From contig NZ_RWJF01000001.1 in assembly GCF_003970925.1 (NCBI RefSeq), forward strand, positions 2,784,501 to 2,848,500: a stretch of 64,000 nucleotides of DNA, in the 5' to 3' direction. A model generated the notes under the pieces. The model made no database searches. It was not told where the DNA came from and saw only the letters and a list, made by a program, of their open reading frames with translations. Source of the stretch: Sphingomonas ginkgonis (GTDB lineage Bacteria > Pseudomonadota > Alphaproteobacteria > Sphingomonadales > Sphingomonadaceae). Shown piece by piece: positions 16,935 to 25,501 of this stretch. Every line of letters begins with the position of its first letter. Positions within the stretch are counted from its first letter, which is position 1. Both the position numbers and the translations under genes were made by a program.

Positions 16935-16950
16935 AATAAGCTTGCTTATT
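16935..16950. promoter_or_regulatory. inverted repeat, likely MarR operator
   Basis: AATAAGC-TT-GCTTATT is a perfect 7-bp inverted repeat with a 2-base centre, lying 2-11 bases upstream of the two possible marR starts. It is markedly AT-rich against its surroundings. MarR proteins commonly bind 16-20 bp palindromes of this form at their own promoters. It lies in the region shared with the divergent AMP nucleosidase gene, which might also be affected. Confidence 0.6.
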
Positions 16951-17037
16951 GATGACAAGGCTTTGTTGCGACGCAGCAGAGCAGCGCGGGTTGCATGGGG
17001 GTTGAGTTGCGCCGGAAAGCAGGACAATCCGCCAGGC

Positions 17038-18486
17038 GTGACCCAAGACATCGCCAAGATCATCGATCAGCTCTGCGCCATCTACGATCAGTCCGTCGGC
17101 AATTTGCGAAGCGCCATCAACGCCTATGTCCGCGAAGGCGTCCGCCCGCCCCGTGACGCCCGAGCCGAGGGGTGCTTCGCCTACCCGGAGCTGCGGATCG
17201 ACTATAATCCCGACGTTGCGCCGCCCTCCCCGGCGCGCGCCTTCGCCCGGCTCAACCAGCCCGGCGTCTACACCGCCAGCATCGCCCGCCCGCAGCTGTT
17301 CCGGCCCTATCTGACCGCCCAGCTCGAACATCTCATCCGCGACTATGACGTGGAGATCAGCGTCGGCCGCTCGGCCAGCGAAATCCCCTACCCTTATGTC
17401 CTCGACGCGAGCGACGACCTCAAGCTCGGCGGGATCGCTTCGGCCGAGCTGTCGCGCTGGTTTCCCGCCACCGAGCTCGTCCACATCGGCGACGAGATCG
17501 CCGACGGCGGATGGGACCTGAGCTCGGGCCCGACCCGCCCGCTCGCGCTGTTCGACGCGCCGCGAACCGACTTCAGCCTCGCCCGGCTGCGGCACTATAC
17601 GGGAACCCCGCCGGCGCACTTCCAGCGCTTCGTGCTGTTCACCAACTATGTCCGCTATGTCGACGAGTTCGTCCGCTTCGCCGCCGATGCGCTGCGCACG
17701 CCCGGCGGGCGGTTCACCGGCCTGTCGGTGCCCGGCGGCGAATATGAGCGCGGCGACCTCCACAACGTCGAGGCGGAGATCGCGGCCGGTTCGTGGCGCC
17801 GCTTCCAGATGCCCGCCTATCACATGATGGCCGAGGGCGGTTCGGGCATCACGCTGGTCAACATCGGCGTCGGGCCGTCCAACGCCAAGACCATCTGCGA
17901 CCATATCGCCGTGCTCCGCCCCGAGGCGTGGCTGATGATCGGGCACTGCGGCGGCCTGAGGCCGAGCCAGACGATCGGCGACTATGTCCTGGCCCACGCC
18001 TATCTGCGCGACGACCATGTGCTCGACGACCATCTGCCGGTCGAGATCCCGCTGCCGGCCATCGCCGAGGTCCAGAACGCGCTGTTCAACGCCGCGGTGA
18101 CCGTCGCCGGCGAGGGGGAGGACAGCCTCAAGAAGCGGCTCCGCACCGGCACCGTCGTCACCACCGACGACCGCAACTGGGAGCTTCGCTACACGCTCTC
18201 GGCGCTACGCTTCAATCAAAGCCGGGCGGTGGCGATCGACATGGAGTCCGCGACCGTCGCCGCGCAGGGCTACCGCTTCCGCGTGCCCTACGGCACCCTG
18301 CTGTGCGTGTCCGACAAGCCACTCCACGGCGAGCTCAAGCTGCCCGGACAGGCCAACGCCTTTTACGAGCGGGCGATCAGCCAGCACCTCAGGATCGGGA
18401 TCGAGACGATCAACCTGCTCCGCCAGGAAGGCGACGCGCTGCACAGCCGCAAGCTCAGGAGCTTCGACGAGCCCCCCTTCCGCTAA
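17038..18486 (+). CDS. amn: AMP nucleosidase
   Basis: A 482-residue enzyme hydrolysing AMP to adenine and ribose 5-phosphate. Length matches E. coli Amn (484). The N-terminal regulatory domain covers about residues 1-175. The C-terminal nucleoside-phosphorylase-like catalytic domain holds LIGHCGGLRPSQTIGDYVLA, TGTVVTTDDRNWELRY, AIDMESATVAAQGYRFRVPY and SDKPLHGELKLPG, with the catalytic Asp near residue 425. GTG 17038 was chosen because homology starts there. The frame stays open further upstream, but that part runs over the oppositely transcribed marR gene. It converges with the 5'-nucleotidase gene, 6 bases apart. Confidence 0.95.
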   Translation: MTQDIAKIIDQLCAIYDQSVGNLRSAINAYVREGVRPPRDARAEGCFAYPELRIDYNPDVAPPSPARAFARLNQPGVYTASIARPQLFRPYLTAQLEHLIRDYDVEISVGRSASEIPYPYVLDASDDLKLGGIASAELSRWFPATELVHIGDEIADGGWDLSSGPTRPLALFDAPRTDFSLARLRHYTGTPPAHFQRFVLFTNYVRYVDEFVRFAADALRTPGGRFTGLSVPGGEYERGDLHNVEAEIAAGSWRRFQMPAYHMMAEGGSGITLVNIGVGPSNAKTICDHIAVLRPEAWLMIGHCGGLRPSQTIGDYVLAHAYLRDDHVLDDHLPVEIPLPAIAEVQNALFNAAVTVAGEGEDSLKKRLRTGTVVTTDDRNWELRYTLSALRFNQSRAVAIDMESATVAAQGYRFRVPYGTLLCVSDKPLHGELKLPGQANAFYERAISQHLRIGIETINLLRQEGDALHSRKLRSFDEPPFR

Positions 18487-18492
18487 AGCGGG

Positions 18493-20154
18493 CTACTTCG
18501 TCCGGCCGAGGGTGGGCAGTGCGGGGTTGGTGCGCAGCCAGGCTTCCATCGCATCGAGGTCGACGCCGCTGTCGGCCGGATCGGTGCCCGCCGCGCACGC
18601 CGAGAAGCCGTCCCCGCCGGACGCGAGGAAGTTGTTGACGGTCACCCGGTAGCGGGCGGCCGGGTCGACCGGCCGCCCGCCCAGCTCCATCAGCGTGATG
18701 CGCTGCCCGGCCGGCCGCGTCAGATCGTAGCGGAAGCGGAAACCCTGGCTCGGCACCAGCAGCGAGTTGACCTTGGCGGCGCTCCCGCTGCCCGAGAACT
18801 GCTGTTCCAAGACCGCCTTGAGCTGAGCGCCGGTCAACGTCCGGGTGACCAACGTGTTGCCGAACGGCTGCATCTGGAAGATGTCGCCGTAACGCACGCT
18901 TCCGCCGGCGCGCGGCTTGAGGCTGGTGCGCACCCCGGGCCCGTTGATGAAGGCGACCTGCGCCCCCGCCTTGCGCGATGCGGCGAGCTGCGAATCGGCA
19001 ATCAGCGCCGCCGCGGTTCCTTCCCCGTCGTCCTCCGCCTTGAGCGCGGGGCCGGGTAGCCGGCCCACCACCCGGTCGGCGACCGGTGCGGCGGCCGCGA
19101 CGTAGCGCGCGGTGAGCGCGGCGACCGCCGGGTCGGCGGGGCCGGCGGCATCGATCGGCACGTTCTGCGCGGTGGCGGAGAGCAGGGCCCGGGTCCGCGG
19201 ATCGAAGCTGAGCAGGATGTCCGACACGAGATAGGCATATTTGCCCGCGCTGGTCAGCAGCCGGTCGGCGCCGCCGCGGTTGAGCGTGCAGTTGTAGGCG
19301 TAGTGGGTATGCCCCGATACGACGACCCGGATCGCCGGATCGAGCTGGTCCATGATGCCCAGGATCGGCCCGGCGAACTGGTCGCAGCTCTGTACCTCGT
19401 AGACCTTGGGTGCCTTGCCGCCCTGGTGGATGAGGAGGACGATCGTGTCCGCGCCCTGCGCCTTCAAGCGCGGGACCAGCGCATTGGCGGTCGCAGCCTC
19501 GTCGGCGAAGTGGAGGCCCGCCACCCCCGCCGGGCTGGCGAGGATGCCGGTGTCCCTCAGCGTCATGCCGATGAAGCCGACCCTGATCCGGCCGAACCGG
19601 CGGATCGCCGTTGCCGGGAACAGCGTCGAGCCGTCCGCGCGCTGAACGTTCGCGGCGAGATAGGTGAAGGCGGCGCCCTTGAACGGTTCGACGGCGCAGG
19701 GCTTGCGGCTGGTGAAGACCTGGCACCCGCCCTTCTGCATCCGCAGCAGTTCGCCGCTGCCCCGATCGAACTCGTGGTTGCCGACCGAGGCGAGCGAGAG
19801 CCCGGCCATCCCGAGCGCCGTCACGGACGGCTCGTCGAGGAAGTAAGAGGAGGCGATCGGCGAGGCGCCGATCAGGTCGCCGGCCGCCACGGTGATGCTG
19901 TTCGGGTGACCCTTGCGCAGCTCCTGCAGCTTGGCCGCCATCTGCGCCGCGCCGCCGGCATGGAGCGGCGTGTCCTTCCCCGCCGCGCCGGTGATCGAGA
20001 TCGTCCCGTCCGGCGCCTCGAGATTGCCGTGGAAATCGTTGAGGCCAAGGATCTGCACCTCAACCGGGCCGGCGGCCTGCCGCGGCGTGGTGGCGAGCGG
20101 GCCGGCGCAGCCGGCGAGGCCAAGCAGCAGGACAGGAATCAGACGCTTCGACAT
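18493..20154 (-). CDS. exported 5'-nucleotidase/metallophosphatase lipoprotein (UshA-like)
   Basis: A 553-residue two-domain enzyme. The N-terminus has a lipoprotein signal with lipobox LAGC near residue 15, placing it in the cell envelope. Metallophosphoesterase motifs follow: LNDFHGN, AAGDLIGASP, SVGNHEFDRG and VVSGHTHYAYN. The C-terminal 5'-nucleotidase domain includes INGPGVRTSLK and GSVRYGDIFQMQPFGN and binds the nucleotide base. It would dephosphorylate extracellular nucleotides to nucleosides, which suits the nearby NupC transporter, cytidine deaminase and adenosine kinase. Its start lies 5 bases from a REP-like dyad. Confidence 0.92.
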   Translation of the reverse strand: MSKRLIPVLLLGLAGCAGPLATTPRQAAGPVEVQILGLNDFHGNLEAPDGTISITGAAGKDTPLHAGGAAQMAAKLQELRKGHPNSITVAAGDLIGASPIASSYFLDEPSVTALGMAGLSLASVGNHEFDRGSGELLRMQKGGCQVFTSRKPCAVEPFKGAAFTYLAANVQRADGSTLFPATAIRRFGRIRVGFIGMTLRDTGILASPAGVAGLHFADEAATANALVPRLKAQGADTIVLLIHQGGKAPKVYEVQSCDQFAGPILGIMDQLDPAIRVVVSGHTHYAYNCTLNRGGADRLLTSAGKYAYLVSDILLSFDPRTRALLSATAQNVPIDAAGPADPAVAALTARYVAAAAPVADRVVGRLPGPALKAEDDGEGTAAALIADSQLAASRKAGAQVAFINGPGVRTSLKPRAGGSVRYGDIFQMQPFGNTLVTRTLTGAQLKAVLEQQFSGSGSAAKVNSLLVPSQGFRFRYDLTRPAGQRITLMELGGRPVDPAARYRVTVNNFLASGGDGFSACAAGTDPADSGVDLDAMEAWLRTNPALPTLGRTK

Positions 20155-20159
20155 GGCCC

Positions 20160-20240
20160 GTCCTTGCGGGGAGCGAAGCGGCGACGCAATCCATCTTTGC
20201 CGGGAGCGCGGCGCGATTGCGTCGCTGCGCCCGCGATGAC
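20160..20240. repeat. REP-like palindromic intergenic element
   Basis: An imperfect inverted repeat fills most of the gap between two divergent genes. The left arm GCGGGGAGCGAAGCGGCGACGC...AATC is matched by GATTGCGTCGCTGCGCCCGCGATGAC. The consensus (a TTGCG..AGCG..GCGACGCAATC core) resembles widespread alphaproteobacterial REP-type units. Such units can stabilise transcripts or act as terminators; here they separate divergent genes, so a spacer or mobile-element origin is likely. Confidence 0.6.
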
Positions 20241-20252
20241 ACAGGAACGCGG

Positions 20253-20696
20253 ATGACCGACGATGAACTCATCGCCGCCGCCCGCGCGGCTGCCCTCAAG
20301 GCCTACGCACCCTATTCCCGCTTCTCGGTCGGCTGCGCGATCGAGAGCGTCGACGGCGAGGTCGTGACCGGCGCGAACATGGAGAACGCCTGCTACCGCC
20401 TCGGCCTGTGCGCCGAGCAGAGCGCGCTGACCGCAGCGCAGCACGCCTTCGGGCTCGACAGGGTCGCGCGGATGGCGGTGGCCGGCGGCGATGGCTCGCG
20501 CGAAGCGCTGGCGGGTGAGGGCGTCTGCACCCCGTGCGGCGGCTGCCGGCAGGCGATCTTCGAGGCGGCGCAACTCGGCGGGCGCGACATCGAGATCCTC
20601 TGCGCGAGCGGCGACGGGACCAGCAGCGAGCGGCTGCACATCAACGCGCTGCTGCCCCACGGCTTCGGCCCCGCCAACCTTTCGGACGCGGGCTGA
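20253..20696 (+). CDS. cdd: cytidine deaminase
   Basis: A 147-residue tetrameric-type zinc deaminase converting cytidine and deoxycytidine to uridine and deoxyuridine. YAPYSRFSVGCAIES near residue 21 and MENACYRLGLCAEQSAL (Zn Cys and catalytic Glu, about residues 47-55) are followed by PCGGCRQAIFE (two Zn cysteines near 94-97). ATG 20253 has AGGAACGCG immediately upstream; longer frames run into a repeat. The stop overlaps the next gene by one base. Part of the salvage neighbourhood. Confidence 0.95.
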   Translation: MTDDELIAAARAAALKAYAPYSRFSVGCAIESVDGEVVTGANMENACYRLGLCAEQSALTAAQHAFGLDRVARMAVAGGDGSREALAGEGVCTPCGGCRQAIFEAAQLGGRDIEILCASGDGTSSERLHINALLPHGFGPANLSDAG

Positions 20697-21463
20697 TGGC
20701 GACGCTTGGCGCCGTAGTCGGCGGCCTCCACGCCGACGGCGAGATCTATCGCGCGCACGTCACGCCCAACTGGATGCAGGGCCGCACCACATATGGCGGC
20801 GCCTCGTCCGCGCTGGCGGTGGCGGCCGCTCTCAAGGCCTTCCCCGACCTCCCGCCGCTGCGCTCGGCGCAGATCGCCTGGACCGCCCCGCTCGGCGGCG
20901 AGATCGAGGCTCGCCCTACCCTCCTCCGCCAGGGCCGGAGCGCGAGCTTCGTCCGGGTCGAGCTGAGCGCCGGCGAGCAGGTCGGGCTCGCCGCGCTGCT
21001 GCTGTTCGCGGCGCCGCGCGAGTCCGAGATCGCGGTCGCGCCGCCCCTCCTCGCCCCGCTGCCACCCCGGCTAGACCCCATCCCGGCGCCCGACCGGGTC
21101 GAGTTCGGCAAGAATTTCGAGATCGGTTCGACCGGCCACGATCGTCGCGGCATTCCCTCGATCATGCACTGGGTGCGGCTGAAAGATCGCTCGCATCTTC
21201 ATCCACTGGTCGAGCTGTTCGCGCTGGCCGACGGGCCACCGCCGGCGACGATCACCCTCTTCCCGCGACCGGCGCCGCTCAGCAGCATGACCTGGCAGGT
21301 CAACCTTCTCACCCCCGAGCCCCACAGCGAGGACGGCTGGTGGCTGATCCGCGCCGACGCCGACTCGGCCGACGGGGGGTTCTCCAGCCAGTCGATGAAG
21401 ATGTGGAACTCGGCCGGGCAGCTGGTTGCCGTCGCGACCCAGACGGTCGCTCTGTTTGTCTAG
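20696..21463 (+). CDS. acyl-CoA thioesterase family protein (double hot-dog, TesB-like)
   Basis: A 255-residue protein of the 4HBT_3/TesB-like group. The N-terminal hot-dog half contains the conserved substrate-entry segment HVTPNWMQGRTTYGGASSALAVAAAL. The second half contains HWVRLKDRSHLHPLVELFALADGPPP and, near the end, WWLIRADADSADGGFSSQSMKMWNSAGQLVA. It probably hydrolyses an acyl-CoA. ATG 20696 shares one base with the cdd stop, giving a two-gene rightward operon of apparently unrelated functions. It converges with the ClC gene, the two stops sharing CTAG. Confidence 0.85.
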   Translation: MATLGAVVGGLHADGEIYRAHVTPNWMQGRTTYGGASSALAVAAALKAFPDLPPLRSAQIAWTAPLGGEIEARPTLLRQGRSASFVRVELSAGEQVGLAALLLFAAPRESEIAVAPPLLAPLPPRLDPIPAPDRVEFGKNFEIGSTGHDRRGIPSIMHWVRLKDRSHLHPLVELFALADGPPPATITLFPRPAPLSSMTWQVNLLTPEPHSEDGWWLIRADADSADGGFSSQSMKMWNSAGQLVAVATQTVALFV

Positions 21464-23199
21464 GCCTCGCCGAACAGCTCGCGCTGGCTCTTCTCCAGCT
21501 CCTCGGCATAGCGGCGGCGGACGAAGGTCTCGCTGATCAGCCCGAGCACCTTGCGGCCACTGTCGAGCACCGCCAACTCGTCCGACTGGGCAGCATCGAA
21601 CCGCCGCATCACCGTCGCGATGTCGAGGTCGGCGCTCAGCGCCTTGTCCTGCGCAACCGCCAGCGACTGCACCGGAGCGGCCGGGTCGCAGCGCTCTCCG
21701 TAGGCGACGGCGGTCGGCACGATCCCGGCGTAGGTGCCATCGGGCTCGATCAGCACGACCCGGGTCGTCGAGCCGAGCGGGAAGCGGCGGCGGAACTCGC
21801 CGATGCTGCTGCTCGCCAGCATGACCTTGGTGTCCCGCCGCATCATCTGGCGCGCGGTCAGGCTGCGCACCCAACCCACGTCGCGCGCGCTGCGCACGCT
21901 TTCGCCCCTGAGGTGCAGCCGCCAGGTCGAGAAACTATAGCCGAACGTCTCGCGGACGATCGTGCCGGCGATCAGCGCGGCGGCGATTACGGCGCCGGTC
22001 AGCCCGAAGTCGTGCGTCGCCTCGAGCACCAGCATGGCCATGGTCATGGGTCCGCCGACCACCGCGACGGCGAGCCCCGCCATGCCGACCAGCGCGGCGT
22101 TTACCGGACTGACGACCGGGTGGCCGACGATCGCGGCGAGTCCGAGCGCGAACAGCTGGCCGATCAGAGTCCCGAGGAACAGCGAGGCGAAGAACAGCCC
22201 GCCGCGAAAGGAGCAGGCGAGGCTGATGATCGACGCCGCGCTCTTGGCGAGCAGGATGGTGAGGATGAAGCCGGCGGTCACCCCGACCGCGAGGTCGGCG
22301 TGGAGCGCGCCATGGCCGGCCGACAGCACCTGCGGCGAGACGAGCGCGATCGGCATCAGCAGCGCGCCGCCGAGGACCGGCCGTGCGGCGTCGGGCACCC
22401 GCGCCAGCCGGACCAGCCGCTCCGCTCCCGCGACCCCGAGCATCAGGAGGATGCCGAGCAGCGCGCAGATCGCCCCCAGCAGCCCGTAGAGCAGATAGTG
22501 GTGGGTCTCGACCGGCTGCCCGGCGGTGGCGTTGAGGAGATAGGGCTGCACGCCAAGCCCCTGCGCGACCAGCGCGCCTGCCAGCGACGCCGCCGCAACC
22601 GGCGCGATCGCAGAGGGCGTGTAGGCGCCGATCACGATCTCGAAGGCGTAGAAGGCGCCGGCGAGCGGCGCTCCAAAGGCAGCGGCGATCGCGGCGCCGG
22701 CGCCCGCGCCGACCAGCACGCGCCGGTCCGCGCGGCGCGGGTTGAACAGCCGGCTCGCCACCGAGGCGGCCGCGCCGCCGAGCTGGGCATAGGCGGCTTC
22801 CAGACCGACCGAGGCGCCGAACCCGTTGCTGATCGCGGTCTGGCCCGAGATGACCAGGCTGTCCGGGACGGACATGATCCCGCCGTGGAGGGCGTTGGCC
22901 TCGACCGCGTCGACCATCGGCCGCCGCCGGGCGCGGGTCAGCCGGTTGAACAGGATCAGCGCCGCGCCGCCGAGCGGGAGCACCAGCAGCACCGGTCCGC
23001 CGATCGCCGGAAGCTCGCTCAGCCGGGCGGTCGGCGGCAGCCGGTAGAACCAGTGCTGGAGCGTCCGGGCGGCGGCGCCGATCAGGATCGTCGCGACCGC
23101 CGCCGCCGCGCCGACCGCGGTCGCCAGCGCGATGAAGACATATTCGCTGGTTCGGGCGCGCCGGCGGATCCAGCGGATCAGGGCGCCCGGCCGGGCCAT
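21460..23199 (-). CDS. ClC-family chloride channel/antiporter with C-terminal CBS pair
   Basis: A 579-residue membrane protein. About 10-12 helical segments cover residues 20-420, and two CBS-type domains follow from about 440 (ARQMMRRDTKVM and VQSLAVAQDKALSADLDIATVMRRF). The canonical GREGP gate motif reads GLEAA in GFGASVGLEAAYAQLGG: the gating Glu is kept but Arg and Gly-Pro are not. GxFxPxL is replaced by GGLFFASLFLGT. It is therefore a divergent ClC, and ion selectivity should not be assumed. CBS domains often bind adenine nucleotides, notable beside AMP and adenosine enzymes. Confidence 0.85.
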   Translation of the reverse strand: MARPGALIRWIRRRARTSEYVFIALATAVGAAAAVATILIGAAARTLQHWFYRLPPTARLSELPAIGGPVLLVLPLGGAALILFNRLTRARRRPMVDAVEANALHGGIMSVPDSLVISGQTAISNGFGASVGLEAAYAQLGGAAASVASRLFNPRRADRRVLVGAGAGAAIAAAFGAPLAGAFYAFEIVIGAYTPSAIAPVAAASLAGALVAQGLGVQPYLLNATAGQPVETHHYLLYGLLGAICALLGILLMLGVAGAERLVRLARVPDAARPVLGGALLMPIALVSPQVLSAGHGALHADLAVGVTAGFILTILLAKSAASIISLACSFRGGLFFASLFLGTLIGQLFALGLAAIVGHPVVSPVNAALVGMAGLAVAVVGGPMTMAMLVLEATHDFGLTGAVIAAALIAGTIVRETFGYSFSTWRLHLRGESVRSARDVGWVRSLTARQMMRRDTKVMLASSSIGEFRRRFPLGSTTRVVLIEPDGTYAGIVPTAVAYGERCDPAAPVQSLAVAQDKALSADLDIATVMRRFDAAQSDELAVLDSGRKVLGLISETFVRRRYAEELEKSQRELFGEA

Positions 23200-23215
23200 T
23201 GCAGCGAGCCCGCCC

Positions 23216-24166
23216 TCAGGCGAGCTTGATCTCGCGCAGGCGCTCCAGGAGATAGTCGTGGCTGCTGATCGGCGGCCACTTCGGCTGCTCGCCCGCCGGC
23301 ACCGTGCCGGACAGCGCCTCGATCACGAAGTCGGGGCGGAAATGGAGGAAGAAGGGCATCGAATAGCGCGCGTTGGAGGCACGGTCGGGCGCCGGGTTGA
23401 TGACCCGGTGCGAGGTCGAGCGGAGCTTCCCGTTGGTCAGTCGCTGCAGCATGTCGCCGATGTTGATGACCAGCTCGCCCGGCTTGGGGCTGACGTCGAG
23501 CCAGCGGCCGTCGCGGGTCTGGAGCTGGAGCCCCGCCTCCTCGGCGCCGAGCAGCAGGGTGATGGTGTTGATGTCCTCGTGCGCGCCGGCGCGGATATGC
23601 TCGCCGGTCGGCTCCGCCTGCGGCGGATAGTGGAGGAGGCGCATCACCGAATTGCCGTCACGCACCGTGTCGGTGAAATAATCCTCGTCGACCCCGAGGT
23701 AGCGGGCGATGGCGGCGAGCACCTTCAGCCCGGCGGCATCGAACGCGTCGTAGAGCGCGAGGAACGTGTCCCTGAAGCCGGGCACCTCGTCCGGCCAGAC
23801 ATTGTCAGCCATCACTTCGCGGAACTGATGTCCGGCGGGAAGCTCGCGCCCGACGTGCCAGAATTCCTTGAGGTCGAACGCCTTATGGCCCTTGGCGGTC
23901 TCGATCCCGAAGGGCGTGTAGCCGCGCGCGCCGCCCTGACCGAGCGCGTAATGCTTCTTCACCGCGTCCGGCAGCGCGAAAAAGGCTTTCGCCTTGGCCT
24001 CGGCGTCGTAGATCAGCGCGGCCGGGATGCCGTGGTCGCGCAGGATCGCGAAGCCATATTCCTCGAAGCTGCGGCCGAGTTCGTTCGCGAAGCCGGTGGG
24101 ATCGCGGTCGGCGTCGGTCAGCGAGACGGATGCGACGCTGTCGCTGGTGATGGTGTCGGTGGTCAT
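23216..24166 (-). CDS. isopenicillin-N-synthase-like Fe(II)/2-oxoglutarate oxygenase
   Basis: A 316-residue double-stranded beta-helix oxygenase. The Fe ligands are His and Asp in GAHEDINTITLLLGAEEAGL (near residues 195-197) and His in STSHRVINP (near 253), where the following Arg binds the 2-oxoglutarate carboxylate. The N-terminal DIOX_N-like region contains FGFAILRDHG-type sequence (EEYGFAILRDHGIP). The family spans hydroxylation, ring closure and nucleobase oxidation (thymine-7-hydroxylase is a member). The gene sits 37 bases downstream of nupC on the same strand, so a nucleoside or nucleobase substrate is possible but unproven. Confidence 0.88.
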   Translation of the reverse strand: MTTDTITSDSVASVSLTDADRDPTGFANELGRSFEEYGFAILRDHGIPAALIYDAEAKAKAFFALPDAVKKHYALGQGGARGYTPFGIETAKGHKAFDLKEFWHVGRELPAGHQFREVMADNVWPDEVPGFRDTFLALYDAFDAAGLKVLAAIARYLGVDEDYFTDTVRDGNSVMRLLHYPPQAEPTGEHIRAGAHEDINTITLLLGAEEAGLQLQTRDGRWLDVSPKPGELVINIGDMLQRLTNGKLRSTSHRVINPAPDRASNARYSMPFFLHFRPDFVIEALSGTVPAGEQPKWPPISSHDYLLERLREIKLA

Positions 24167-24203
24167 GTTCCTGTCCCTACGCCCCGCAGGGGCGCGACAA
24201 AAG

Positions 24204-25475
24204 TCAGATCAGCAGACCCGCCAGCGCGGCGCTCATCAGGTTGGCGAGGCTCCCCGCGAGCAGCGCTCGGAGGCCGAGCCGGGCGATCACCGGCCGTTGC
24301 TCGGGCGCGAGGCCGCCGGTCACCGCGAGCTGGATCGCGATCGAGCTGAAGTTGGAGAAGCCGCACAGCGCGAAGGTGATGATCGCGCGGCTCCGGTCGC
24401 TGAGCGCGGCCGAGGGTCCGGCTGAATTGCCGAGGTCGATGAAGGCGACGAATTCGTTGAGGACGAGCTTGGTCCCGAACAGGCCGCCGGCGACCCCGCT
24501 CTCGGTCCACGGGATGCCGATCAGGAACATGATCGGGCGAAAGACGAGGCCGATGATGCCCTGGAAGCTCAATTCGGGATGGCCGAACCAGCCGCCGATC
24601 CCGCCGAGAATGCCGTTGGCGAGCGCGACCAGCGCGACGAAGGCGAGAACCATCGCGCCGACCGCGACGGCGAGGCGGACGCCGGTCAGCGCGCCCTGGC
24701 TGGCGGCCTGGATGACGTTGGCCGGCTGCACGCCCTCTTCGAAGGTCTCGGCGACGTCGACCTGGTCTTCGGCGGTGCCGCCCTCGAGCGGAAGCTCGTC
24801 GGCCTTCGCCTCGCCGGCCCCGTCGGGCATCATCATCTTGGCCATCAGCACGCCGCCCGGCGCCGACATGAAGGCCGCGGCGAGAAGATAGGGAAGATAA
24901 GCCGCGCCGAGCAGGCTGGCGTAGGCGGCGAGGATCGTCCCAGCGACCCCGGCCATGCCGACCGTCATGACGGTGAACAGCTGCGGCGGGGTCAGCGCGG
25001 CGAGATAGGGGCGGATCACCAGCGGCGATTCGGACTGGCCGACGAAGATGTTGGCGGCGGCCGAGAGCGATTCGACCCGGCTGATCCCGGTGACCCAGCC
25101 GATCGCTCCGCCGACCCAGCGCACCACCCGCTGCATGATCCCGAGATAGTAAAGGATCGCGACCAGCGCGGCGAAGAAGATGATCACCGGCAGCGCGGCG
25201 ATGGCGAAGGTGTTGGCGAGCGGGTTCTTCTCGGTCGGGCCGAACAGGAACTCAGTGCCCTTGCCGGCATAGCCGAGCAGGTCGGCGACCCCGTTGGACA
25301 TGCCCTTGATCGCCGCGATCCCCCACGGCGTGTAGAGGACGAGGACGGCGATCCCCGCCTGCAGCGCGAAGGCGGCGCCGACGATCCGCAGGCTGATGCG
25401 CCGGCGGTCGGCCGAGAACAGCCACGCGACGGCAAGGATCGCGGCAACGCCGACGAGCCCGAACAGATGATTCAT
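24204..25475 (-). CDS. nupC: concentrative nucleoside transporter (CNT/NupC family)
   Basis: A 423-residue inner-membrane cation-coupled nucleoside importer with 8-10 membrane segments. The CNT signature NIFVGQSESPLVIRPYLAAL lies near residue 139, in place of the E. coli GQTEAP. LNEFVAFIDLGN and FALCGFSNFSSIAIQLAVTGGL near the C-terminus match the nucleoside and Na+ site regions. An acidic loop at about residues 215-250, including DELPLEGGTAEDQVDVAETF, is longer than in E. coli NupC. Genes for a LOG-type enzyme and adenosine kinase lie directly upstream on the same strand. Confidence 0.93.
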   Translation of the reverse strand: MNHLFGLVGVAAILAVAWLFSADRRRISLRIVGAAFALQAGIAVLVLYTPWGIAAIKGMSNGVADLLGYAGKGTEFLFGPTEKNPLANTFAIAALPVIIFFAALVAILYYLGIMQRVVRWVGGAIGWVTGISRVESLSAAANIFVGQSESPLVIRPYLAALTPPQLFTVMTVGMAGVAGTILAAYASLLGAAYLPYLLAAAFMSAPGGVLMAKMMMPDGAGEAKADELPLEGGTAEDQVDVAETFEEGVQPANVIQAASQGALTGVRLAVAVGAMVLAFVALVALANGILGGIGGWFGHPELSFQGIIGLVFRPIMFLIGIPWTESGVAGGLFGTKLVLNEFVAFIDLGNSAGPSAALSDRSRAIITFALCGFSNFSSIAIQLAVTGGLAPEQRPVIARLGLRALLAGSLANLMSAALAGLLI

Positions 25476-25501
25476 TCTTGGCTGCCCTCCCCCGGCGCCG
25501 C

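Noticed and set aside
16933..18033. A long minus-strand frame joining marR to sequence antisense to amn.
   Set aside because: The MarR fold starts at MRDM/MPNE; the extension is antisense to a gene with clear motifs.
20491..23229. A 912-codon open frame on the plus strand.
   Set aside because: It overlaps cdd and the thioesterase in the wrong frame and is antisense to the ClC gene. The translation is low-complexity Arg/Asp/Gly-rich.
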